64,000 bases of DNA. Origin: Gluconacetobacter dulcium (GTDB lineage Bacteria > Pseudomonadota > Alphaproteobacteria > Acetobacterales > Acetobacteraceae). Location of the stretch: contig NZ_JABEQN010000013.1 of assembly GCF_014174165.1 (NCBI RefSeq), positions 1-64,000 of the forward strand, given 5' to 3'. The position numbers were made by a program, and so were the translations under genes. This document shows positions 8,883-15,399 of the stretch, piece after piece (the first letter of the stretch is position 1; every line of letters begins with the position of its first letter). The notes beneath the pieces are model-generated. The model was not told where the DNA came from and made no database searches. It saw only the letters and a program-made list of their open reading frames with translations.

Positions 8883-9556
8883 CTCGTTCCTCACTCCCGT
8901 CCAGCGAGGCCAGGGCGATGCGCGCGCTGGTCCCCGCGATATGGTCGCGCATGAGTTGTGACAGGCGCGCCCCGTCGCGCTGTTCCAGGGCGTCCATGAT
9001 GGCATCGTGTTCCGCGATCGCGGTGGCCCAGTCGCGATCGTCCTTGCGCCGGATGAAGCGGCAGACATGGATGCGCGCCAGGATCTGCTGGTACATCTCC
9101 GACAGGGCCGGATTGCGGGCCAGGGCGAAGATGGCCTCGTGGACCTGCCGGTTCTGGCGCAGGTAGCGTTGTTCGTCGCGCCGCGCGTAGCTTTGCATCA
9201 TCTCGTCGTGCAGTGTGCGGACGTGGGCGATGTCCTGCGTGCTGGCGCGGGCGCAGGCCAGTTCGCCGGCCACGCCTTCCAGCGCGCCCATGATCGGGAA
9301 CAGGTTGTGGATATCGGCCTCGGTGATCTGTGCCACGACCGCGCCGCGCCGGGGCAGCAGTTCGACCAGCCCCTCCGACGCCAGGACCTTCAGCGCCTCG
9401 CGCAGCGGGGTTCGGGAAATGCCGAACCGGTCGCATAGCGCGCGCTCGGCGATCTTCTCGCCCGGCAACCAGCACGCCGTCGAGAATCATGCCGCGCAGG
9501 GCGGTGATGAGCGTGTCGTGAAGGTTGAGGCGCGGGACGATCGTGGGATCGGTCAT
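8872..9556 (-). pseudogene. GntR/FadR-type (FCD) regulator with an apparent frameshift near its start
   Basis: The C-terminal 190 residues (9460 down to 8872) form a normal FadR-type regulator. The HTH end reads ERALCDRFGISRTPLREALK, followed by an FCD effector domain (HDEMMQSYARRDEQRYLRQN, ...EHDAIMDALEQRDGARL). The first 28 residues, starting at ATG 9556 (MTDPTIVPRLNLHDTLITAL, then RGMILDGVL), match the usual N-terminus but lie in a different frame. The two join if one base is removed around 9466-9473. Either the gene is broken or the base is a sequencing error; initiation at the in-frame TTG (9468) would lack HTH helix 1. It lies 22 bases after the MFS gene and probably regulated this cluster. 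Confidence 0.7.
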
Positions 9557-9577
9557 GGCGGGCTGGGTCTCCGGTGG

Positions 9578-10978
9578 TCAATGACCATGGGCGTTGCCGA
9601 GCTTGTGGCCCGACAGGGGGGCGCCAGGGTTCGGTGTGCCAGGGTTCGGTGTGCCCAGGTTCGGCGCATCCGGGGTCGATGATCCGGGGGCGGCGTCGGG
9701 GCGCGACGGCAGGTAGTGGAACGCCAGCGCTGCGCCGACGATCAGCAGGACGACCGGGCCGTAGAACGGCAGGCTGTAGCTGTGCGACAGGTCGATGATC
9801 AGGCCGAAGGCGAACGGCGACAGGATGCCGGCGATGGCCGAGCCCGTGTTCATGATTCCGCTGCTGGTACCGGCATATTGGGGCGCCATGTCCATCGGGA
9901 TCGCCCAGATCGGGCCGACAGTCAATTCCAGGAAGAAGAAGGCCGCCGACAGCGCGATGCCGATGGCGGTGAGATTATGCACGAACAGCGCCGGCAGCAG
10001 GCAGAGCATGGAGCCGATCATGCTGGCGATGATGACCTGGCGCCGCGCCTGCGGCAGGTTGCCGTGGCGGCGGTACAGATAGTCGGTGAACAGGCCGCCG
10101 CAGGTATCGCCCACCACGCCGGCGGTGAAGACGCCGAACGAGAAGATGGCGGTGTGCTTCAGGTTCAGCCCGTAAGCCTGCACGAAGAAGGACGGCAGCC
10201 AGGTGATGTAGAGCCACAGCGTCCAGTTGTAGCAGAAATAGATCAGCGTGGCCGGCATCATGGCGCGGATCAGCGCCCGCCACGGGATGGACGGTTTGGC
10301 GGCGCCCGTGCGGGGCGTGTCGATGACCGGGAGTTCGGCCAGTTCGGCGGCGGTGACGCCTGGGTGGCTGGCCGGGCGGTCGCGGAACATGAAGGCCCAG
10401 GCCAGCGTCCAGCCCAGGCTGACGCAGCCCAGCGCCATGAAGGCGCCGCGCCAGCCCAGCCACAGGGCGATCATGACCGTCAGCGGCGGGGTGAGCGCGT
10501 TGGCCAGGCGCGATGAGGAATGCATCATGCCCTGGGCGTAGCCGCGTCGGGTGGAGGGAACCCATGCGGCCACCGCGCGCGTGGCGGCGGGGAAGGTGGC
10601 GCCCTCGCCGATGCCCAGCAGGACGCGGATGGCGATCAGCGAGAGCAGGCCGCCCACCAGGCCGGTGAGGATGGTGGCGACACCCCAGATGAGGCCGCTG
10701 ATGACCAGCGTGCGGCGTGGGCCGAGGCTGTCGGCCAGACTGCCGCCCGCGATTTGCAGCAGGGCGTAGGGATAGCCGAACGCGGACAGGGCCAGCCCCA
10801 ACTGAACGTTCGACAGGTGCAGGTCGCGTGCCATCAGGGGCGCCAGCGTCGAGATGTTCACGCGATCGACATAGGTGATGAAATACATCACGCACACCAG
10901 CCCGAAGATGCGGCCCGGCGCGGTGGTGAGGGTGTGACGGATATAGGCGGTCGGCGTCATTGTCTTGCCGTGGAACAT
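9578..10978 (-). CDS. MFS transporter, anion:cation symporter (ACS) type
   Basis: The start at 10978 (MFHGKTMTPTAYIRH) is preceded by GAGG ten bases upstream, giving 466 residues. Twelve hydrophobic segments, the first-loop motif GGSLADSLGPRRTL and the N-terminal YVDRVNISTLAP pattern match the ACS family, whose members import galactonate, glucarate, phthalate and similar organic acids. The last 35 residues form a Pro/Gly/Asn-rich tail with a five-residue repeat. It is divergent from the CoA transferase gene and co-directional with the GntR and CaiE-like genes, so it probably imports the organic acid that the cluster activates to a CoA thioester. Confidence 0.88.
   Translation of the reverse strand: MFHGKTMTPTAYIRHTLTTAPGRIFGLVCVMYFITYVDRVNISTLAPLMARDLHLSNVQLGLALSAFGYPYALLQIAGGSLADSLGPRRTLVISGLIWGVATILTGLVGGLLSLIAIRVLLGIGEGATFPAATRAVAAWVPSTRRGYAQGMMHSSSRLANALTPPLTVMIALWLGWRGAFMALGCVSLGWTLAWAFMFRDRPASHPGVTAAELAELPVIDTPRTGAAKPSIPWRALIRAMMPATLIYFCYNWTLWLYITWLPSFFVQAYGLNLKHTAIFSFGVFTAGVVGDTCGGLFTDYLYRRHGNLPQARRQVIIASMIGSMLCLLPALFVHNLTAIGIALSAAFFFLELTVGPIWAIPMDMAPQYAGTSSGIMNTGSAIAGILSPFAFGLIIDLSHSYSLPFYGPVVLLIVGAALAFHYLPSRPDAAPGSSTPDAPNLGTPNPGTPNPGAPLSGHKLGNAHGH
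9623..9667 (-). repeat. Three 15-bp tandem repeats in the MFS C-terminal tail
   Basis: Two identical 15-base units and one diverged unit lie in frame and encode repeats of the type T-P-N-P-G at the extreme C-terminus of the MFS transporter. Length variation by replication slippage would keep the frame. Confidence 0.8.
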
Positions 10979-11116
10979 GGTCGGCCTCGTTTCTTGTTTT
11001 TTTTGAGTGCGCCGTCGCCGGTCCCTTTGGGGAGCATGGCCGACGCGGCGTTTCATGGCCTTTCACAGAACGGAGTACTGTCCCCCCTGTTCTGCCGGAA
11101 TGCTTGTAGCACATCG

Positions 11117-11136
11117 GCATTATGAATTATGAATGC
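11117..11136. promoter_or_regulatory. Inverted repeat in the divergent MFS/CoA-transferase promoter
   Basis: GCATT (11117-11121) and AATGC (11132-11136) flank an AT-rich ten-base spacer, itself nearly symmetric, between the divergent MFS and CoA transferase genes. It is a candidate operator for the cluster's GntR regulator; this is inferred from position only. Confidence 0.4.
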
Positions 11137-11192
11137 AAAATACCAACACCCGTTCAATCACGAAAACGGGATAAAAGACGGAGGGCCCTTTC

Positions 11193-12488
11193 ATGGACAG
11201 CACGCTCCACTCTCACGACACGTCGGCGACGCAGGACCGTAGGGACGACCCGGCGGGCGGCCATGACGCGCGGCCGGGCGCGGCGGGGGGCCGCGCGCTG
11301 CCGCTGGCCGGAATCCGGGTACTGGACGTGACCCAGGTGATGGCCGGGCCGGTCTGCACCATGCTGCTGGGCGACCTGGGGGCCGACATCATCAAGATCG
11401 AGCCGCCGGGGACGGGCGACCAGACGCGCGGGGCCATGGGGTTTCGCATGAAGGGCGATGACAGCATGGGGTTCCTGAACATGAACAGGAACAAGCGCAG
11501 CATCGCGCTGAACCTGAAGAACCCGGCCGGGCGGCAGGTTTTTCTCGATCTTGTGAAGACGGCCGATATCGTCGTGGAGAATTATCGCCCCGGCGTGGTG
11601 CGCAAGCTGGGCATCGATTACGAGACGCTGGCGAAGATCAATCCGCGCCTTGTCTATGCCAGCATCTCGGGCTTCGGCCAGACCGGGCCGTGGGCCATGC
11701 GGCCGGGATTCGACCTGATGGCGCAGGCGATGTCGGGCGTGATGAGCGTGACCGGGCACCCTGGCGGGCCGCCGGTGAAGGCGGGCGTGCCGGTGGCGGA
11801 TATCGGCTGCGCGCTGTTTGCGACCTATGCGATCCTCGCGGCCTATATCGGCTGCGAGAAGAGCGGGCAGGGGCAGTTTATCGATGCCTCGCTGTTCGAC
11901 TCGGCGATGGCGTTTTCGATATGGGATATCTCGGAATATTGGGGGAAGGGGACCATCCCCGAGCCGTTGGGGACCGCCAACCGCATGAGCGCGCCCTATC
12001 AGGCGGTGCGGGCGTCGGACGGGTATTTCGTGATGGGGGCGACCAACCAGAAATTGTGGGTGAAGCTCTGCAATGAACTGGGGCGGGCGGAGCTGCTGGA
12101 CGATCCGCGCTTTGCCACCATTTCCGACCGGCTGGCCAACCGGGTGGTGCTGATCGAGGAACTGGAAAAGACTTTCATGACCCGGCCCTCGGAGGAATGG
12201 GTGGAAACGCTGCTGGCCAAGGGGATTCCGGCCGGGCGGATGAATACCTATCCCGAGGCGTTCGAGAGCGATCATGGGAAATTCCGCGAGATGAAGATGG
12301 AAATTCCCCACCCGGTGGAAGGGACGATTCCCAATATCGGCTTTCCGGTGAAGTTGCGCGGCACGCCGCCGACCGTGCGCCGGCCGCCGCCGCTGCTGGG
12401 GGAGCATACGCGCGAGATCCTGGCCGAGCGCGGCCTGTCGGACGAGGCGATTGCCGGCCTGACGGATGCGGGAGCGTTTGCGTCATGA
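11193..12488 (+). CDS. Class III (CaiB/BaiF, formyl-CoA transferase type) CoA transferase
   Basis: 431 residues, preceded by GGAGGG. After a hydrophilic 35-residue extension the family signature begins: LAGIRVLDVTQVMAGPVCTM, then GADIIKIEPPGTGD, LNLKNPAGRQVF and VENYRPGVV. The catalytic aspartate is D174 in RPGFDLMAQAMSG. These enzymes move CoA between carboxylic acids; CaiB, Frc and mesaconyl-CoA transferases are members. The stop overlaps the start of the crotonase gene (ATGA), so the two are translationally coupled and presumably act in sequence on the same substrate. The substrate is unknown. Confidence 0.9.
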   Translation: MDSTLHSHDTSATQDRRDDPAGGHDARPGAAGGRALPLAGIRVLDVTQVMAGPVCTMLLGDLGADIIKIEPPGTGDQTRGAMGFRMKGDDSMGFLNMNRNKRSIALNLKNPAGRQVFLDLVKTADIVVENYRPGVVRKLGIDYETLAKINPRLVYASISGFGQTGPWAMRPGFDLMAQAMSGVMSVTGHPGGPPVKAGVPVADIGCALFATYAILAAYIGCEKSGQGQFIDASLFDSAMAFSIWDISEYWGKGTIPEPLGTANRMSAPYQAVRASDGYFVMGATNQKLWVKLCNELGRAELLDDPRFATISDRLANRVVLIEELEKTFMTRPSEEWVETLLAKGIPAGRMNTYPEAFESDHGKFREMKMEIPHPVEGTIPNIGFPVKLRGTPPTVRRPPPLLGEHTREILAERGLSDEAIAGLTDAGAFAS

Positions 12489-13288
12489 ACGGTGTGGCGG
12501 AGCGGGAGGAGCCCGTTGCCGGCCGGGTGCGGCTGACGATCGAGGGCGAGGTGGCCACGATCGTTTTCGACCGGCCGCAGGCACGCAATGCCATGACGTG
12601 GCAGATGTATCGCGACCTTGGCGAGGCGATCGAGCAGATTGATACGACGCCGGGCCTGCGGGTGGCGGTGCTGCGGGGGGCGGGGGGACAGGCTTTTGTC
12701 GCCGGGACCGATATTGCGCAGTTTCGCGATTTCCGCTCGGGCGAGGATGGCGTGGCGTATGAGCAGGGGATCGACCAGTGCATTGCGCGGCTGGACCGGA
12801 TTGCGGTGCCGACGCTTGCGGTGGTCGAGGGCTGGGCGGTCGGCGGGGGGCTGGCGATTGCCAATGCCTGCGATTTTCGCATCGCGGCGGCGGGGGCGCG
12901 GTTCGGCGTGCCGATCGCCCGCACGTTGGGCAACTGTCTCTCCGGCGCCAATCTCGCCCGGCTGGAGCGCACGCTGGGGGTAAGCTGGGTGAAGCGCATG
13001 ACGCTGCTGGCCGAGATGCCGGCGGCCGAGGATCTGGCGGGCATCGGGTACCTGCATGCCATCGTGCCGGCCGAAGAACTGGAGGCGACCGTCGTCAAGC
13101 TCTGCCGACGGATCTGCGGGCATGCGCCGATCACGATCGCGGTGACGCGCGAGGCGTTGCGCCGGCTGGGAGAGAGCGCGGTGCCGGAGATGGCCGACCT
13201 GATCCGGCGGTGTTACGGCAGCGCGGATTTTCATCGGGGGGTCGCGGCGTTCGGGACCGGGGCGCCGGCGCAGTGGGAGGGGCGGTGA
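12485..13288 (+). CDS. Enoyl-CoA hydratase/isomerase (crotonase) family protein
   Basis: 267 residues, starting inside the stop of the CoA transferase gene. Crotonase landmarks: VATIVFDRPQARNAMT near the N-terminus, the oxyanion-hole strand GGQAFVAGTDIAQF and the second oxyanion loop GWAVGGGLAIANACDFRIAA. The segment FGVPIARTLGNCLSGANL aligns with the region that holds the first catalytic Glu in enoyl-CoA hydratases (FGxPE...), but Ile stands there. The second Glu is also not evident, so the reaction may differ from simple hydration (for example racemisation, isomerisation or hydrolysis). It is likely to act on the thioester made by the upstream transferase. Confidence 0.85.
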   Translation: MNGVAEREEPVAGRVRLTIEGEVATIVFDRPQARNAMTWQMYRDLGEAIEQIDTTPGLRVAVLRGAGGQAFVAGTDIAQFRDFRSGEDGVAYEQGIDQCIARLDRIAVPTLAVVEGWAVGGGLAIANACDFRIAAAGARFGVPIARTLGNCLSGANLARLERTLGVSWVKRMTLLAEMPAAEDLAGIGYLHAIVPAEELEATVVKLCRRICGHAPITIAVTREALRRLGESAVPEMADLIRRCYGSADFHRGVAAFGTGAPAQWEGR

Positions 13289-13320
13289 CGCGGGCGCGGG
13301 CCATTCGGCCGTAACGGGCG

Positions 13321-13343
13321 GTCTGGTCTGGTCTGGTCTGGTC
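13321..13343. repeat. GTCTG pentanucleotide microsatellite
   Basis: Four perfect GTCTG units plus GTC in the non-coding gap after the crotonase gene. Slippage here would not affect a reading frame. Confidence 0.85.
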
Positions 13344-13446
13344 GTAGCCGTGGAGGCCGGCGCGGGCGTGGGTGTTCATGTTCGCGGCCGGGGAGGAGGG
13401 ATGCGTGGTCTGCTCCCCTTGCCTTTCCCGGCCCGCTCGCGTAACA

Positions 13447-13467
13447 AAATGAGAATTGTTCTCATTT
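13447..13467. promoter_or_regulatory. Fur box upstream of fecI-like gene
   Basis: A perfect 9-bp inverted repeat, AAATGAGAA and TTCTCATTT, around TTG. This matches the classical Fur palindrome (core TGAGA-N5-TCTCA). It ends about 45 bases before the sigma-factor start at 13511, a position that would block transcription when iron is plentiful. Confidence 0.85.
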
Positions 13468-13510
13468 GCGTGGGCCGTCCGACCAAACGGTGCGGCGGGA
13501 GAGGTGTCCC

Positions 13511-14011
13511 TTGGGGGGAAAGCCTGAATTGCTGGCCTGCTATCTCTCCAATCGCGGGCAGCTTCTTCATTATGCCGGACGGATCATGGGGGACACCGCG
13601 CTGGCCGAGGATCTGGTCCAGGAGGCATGGCTGCGTTGTCATGGGATGCATCCGGAGAATCCCCTGAGTTTCCTCTATCGTGTCATCCGCAATCTTGCAC
13701 TGGACAGGCGTCGCCGGGCGGTTCGCGAGGACCAGCGTTTCGTGCGGATCGAAGGCAGGGCCATGGAGGCGATCGCGGCGGACGTTCCCGGCCTGGAAAC
13801 CGAACTGGCGGCCCGCCTGGAACTCGAACGGGTGATGGAATGCCTTCGGGGGCTGCCGGACGTGACGCAGCAGGCGATCATCCTGTATCGTTTCGACGGG
13901 CTGAAACTGCGCGAGATCGCCCGGATACTCGATATGTCGATTACGCGCGTGCATGGGCTGGTCGCTGACGGGATGGAACGCTGCCGCCTGGCGTTCGATT
14001 CGACGGAATAA
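13511..14011 (+). CDS. FecI-like ECF sigma factor
   Basis: The start is taken at TTG 13511, with GAGAGG five to ten bases upstream; the frame also contains a TTG at 13466 inside the Fur box, which is less likely. About 166 residues with sigma region 2 (AGRIMGDTALAEDLVQEAWL, RVIRNLALDRRRR) and region 4 (LPDVTQQAIILYRFDGLKLR, EIARILDMSITRVHGL). FecI-type sigma factors are released when the outer-membrane receptor signals through FecR, then transcribe the receptor gene. The order fecI-fecR-receptor and the Fur box upstream fit this scheme. A strong terminator separates fecI-fecR from the receptor, giving the receptor its own promoter. Confidence 0.88.
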   Translation: MGGKPELLACYLSNRGQLLHYAGRIMGDTALAEDLVQEAWLRCHGMHPENPLSFLYRVIRNLALDRRRRAVREDQRFVRIEGRAMEAIAADVPGLETELAARLELERVMECLRGLPDVTQQAIILYRFDGLKLREIARILDMSITRVHGLVADGMERCRLAFDSTE

Positions 14012-14114
14012 TGTCGCGTCACGGTGAAAAAACACACGCCCCGAACGTGTCGAGTATCGAGGGGACCGGTTTTGCCATACGAAACCCGCGGCTGGTCTTC
14101 GGGGGGAACAACGC

Positions 14115-15107
14115 ATGAGTGGCGACGGCGGGGGCGATGGCAGGGGGGACCTGTCCGCCTGGCCACGGCGTGCCGTGGAATGGCATATTCTGCTTCGCGA
14201 AGAGGATGACGATCCCGAGGTCGTGAAGCATTTCGAGATGTGGCGGGCCGCCGATCCGGCGCGTGACGCGGAATGGCGGCAGGTTGTCCGAACCATGGGC
14301 CTGCTCAAGGCGATCCCGGACGATGCCCTGCCTGTTCCGGTGCCGACGATGCGGACCTATCGAAGAAAGCGCTGGAGGCGCCGCCTGCCGGGGATCGGCC
14401 TCTCCGCTCTTGCATCGGTGGCGGCCGCGGCCGTCGCGATCCTGATCGGGCCTGAGATGATGGTGCGCTGGCAGGCCGATTATGCGACGGGACGGCAGGA
14501 AACGCGCACGCTGGAACTGGCTGATGGCAGCCGGGCGGTTCTCGCGCCCGAGAGCGCGGTGGCGCTCGATTTTCTGGACGGGCATCGCCATGTGCGGCTT
14601 CTCAGGGGAGAGGCCCTCTTTACGGTGCGCCATGATGCCGCGCGCCCGTTCTCCGTGCTTGCCGGGCGCCTGACGGTTACGGATGTCGGCACGGTGTTCG
14701 ATGTACGACTGGGCGGCGGGCATGAGGCGACGGTGGCTGTGCGGGAGGGGCGGGTTTCGGTGCAGGAGAACGGCCTGCGGGAACCGGCCGTCTTTCTCGG
14801 TGCCGGGCAGGCGGCGACGTTGCGCGGTATCCATCTCGCCACGCAGGCGGTTGACCCCGACGAGGTCGGATTGTGGTCCACCGGCATCTTCGTGGCGCAT
14901 GATCTGCCGGTGGCGGAGATCGCGGCGGCGCTGCAAGCCTATGTGCCGCGTGGCCGGCTGTTCGTGTACGGCGCGGAACTGCGGGTGGAACGGGTGACTG
15001 GAACGTATCCGCTCGATGAGCCCGATCAGGCATTCGAAACGCTGGCACGCGGCCAGAAAGCCCATGTCATGCATGTGACGCCGTGGCTGGCGGTCATGAG
15101 CCGCTAG
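14115..15107 (+). CDS. FecR-like anti-sigma factor/signal transducer
   Basis: 330 residues, preceded by GGGGGGAA. The cytoplasmic N-terminal domain contains the usual WxxxxDPARDAEWRQV pattern (43-58). One transmembrane helix follows an Arg-rich stretch (about 93-112). The periplasmic FecR domain shows ETRTLELADGSRAVLAPESA, RLLRGEALFTVRHDAARPF and VGTVFDVR. It relays binding of the ferric siderophore from the receptor's STN domain to FecI. Its stop codon TAG is part of a dispersed repeat (15104-15140). Confidence 0.88.
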   Translation: MSGDGGGDGRGDLSAWPRRAVEWHILLREEDDDPEVVKHFEMWRAADPARDAEWRQVVRTMGLLKAIPDDALPVPVPTMRTYRRKRWRRRLPGIGLSALASVAAAAVAILIGPEMMVRWQADYATGRQETRTLELADGSRAVLAPESAVALDFLDGHRHVRLLRGEALFTVRHDAARPFSVLAGRLTVTDVGTVFDVRLGGGHEATVAVREGRVSVQENGLREPAVFLGAGQAATLRGIHLATQAVDPDEVGLWSTGIFVAHDLPVAEIAAALQAYVPRGRLFVYGAELRVERVTGTYPLDEPDQAFETLARGQKAHVMHVTPWLAVMSR

Positions 15108-15140
15108 GGCGGCCCCTGTTTGAATGCGTGCATTCGAACG
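15104..15140. repeat. Half copy of a dispersed palindromic element
   Basis: 37 bases identical at 35 positions to 46424-46460. It starts with CTAGGGC, whose TAG is the fecR stop codon, and contains the self-complementary core TGAATGCGTGCATTCGAACG. The right half of the full palindrome seen at 46424-46488 is missing here. Confidence 0.8.
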
Positions 15141-15166
15141 GGGCGGAGGTCTGTAAAAACAATGGA

Positions 15167-15216
15167 CGACAGCAGTTCACCGAACCGGTTTTCGATGAAT
15201 TGCTGTCGTTTTTTTT
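15167..15216 (+). terminator. Rho-independent terminator after fecI-fecR
   Basis: CGACAGCAGTTCA (15167-15179) pairs with TGAATTGCTGTCG (15196-15208) with a single G-T wobble, directly followed by eight T. This is a textbook intrinsic terminator. It separates the sigma/anti-sigma pair from the receptor gene. Confidence 0.9.
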
Positions 15217-15273
15217 CTGAAAAATGCGGAAAAAGCACCCTGTTCGGACGTGTTGAAGGTTAGGGATGATAGA

Positions 15274-15293
15274 GAGTGAGAGGCATTCTCATC
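15274..15293. promoter_or_regulatory. Fur-like box upstream of siderophore receptor
   Basis: TGAGA-GGCAT-TCTCA (15277-15291) has the same TGAGA-N5-TCTCA core and spacing as the box at 13447, though the flanks match less well. It lies about 110 bases before the receptor start, which leaves room for a FecI-type promoter between them. Confidence 0.55.
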
Positions 15294-15310
15294 ATTCGGC
15301 ATGAACCTGA

Positions 15311-15366
15311 GAGGCTGTTGAAAAGTCGCGCCGGATCGCAGGCTGGGTGACTTTGCAGGCGGCCTC
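15311..15366. repeat. Imperfect inverted repeat, possible mobile-element remnant
   Basis: GAGGC...AAAGTC (15311-15326) mirrors GACTTT...GCCTC (15350-15366). The GAGGCTGTT start resembles ends of small insertion elements and recurs at 42522. No transposase gene is present, so this may simply be an untranslated leader hairpin of the receptor mRNA. Confidence 0.3.
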
Positions 15367-15399
15367 TGACGCACGACAGCCGAAAGGGGCGAAGACAGC

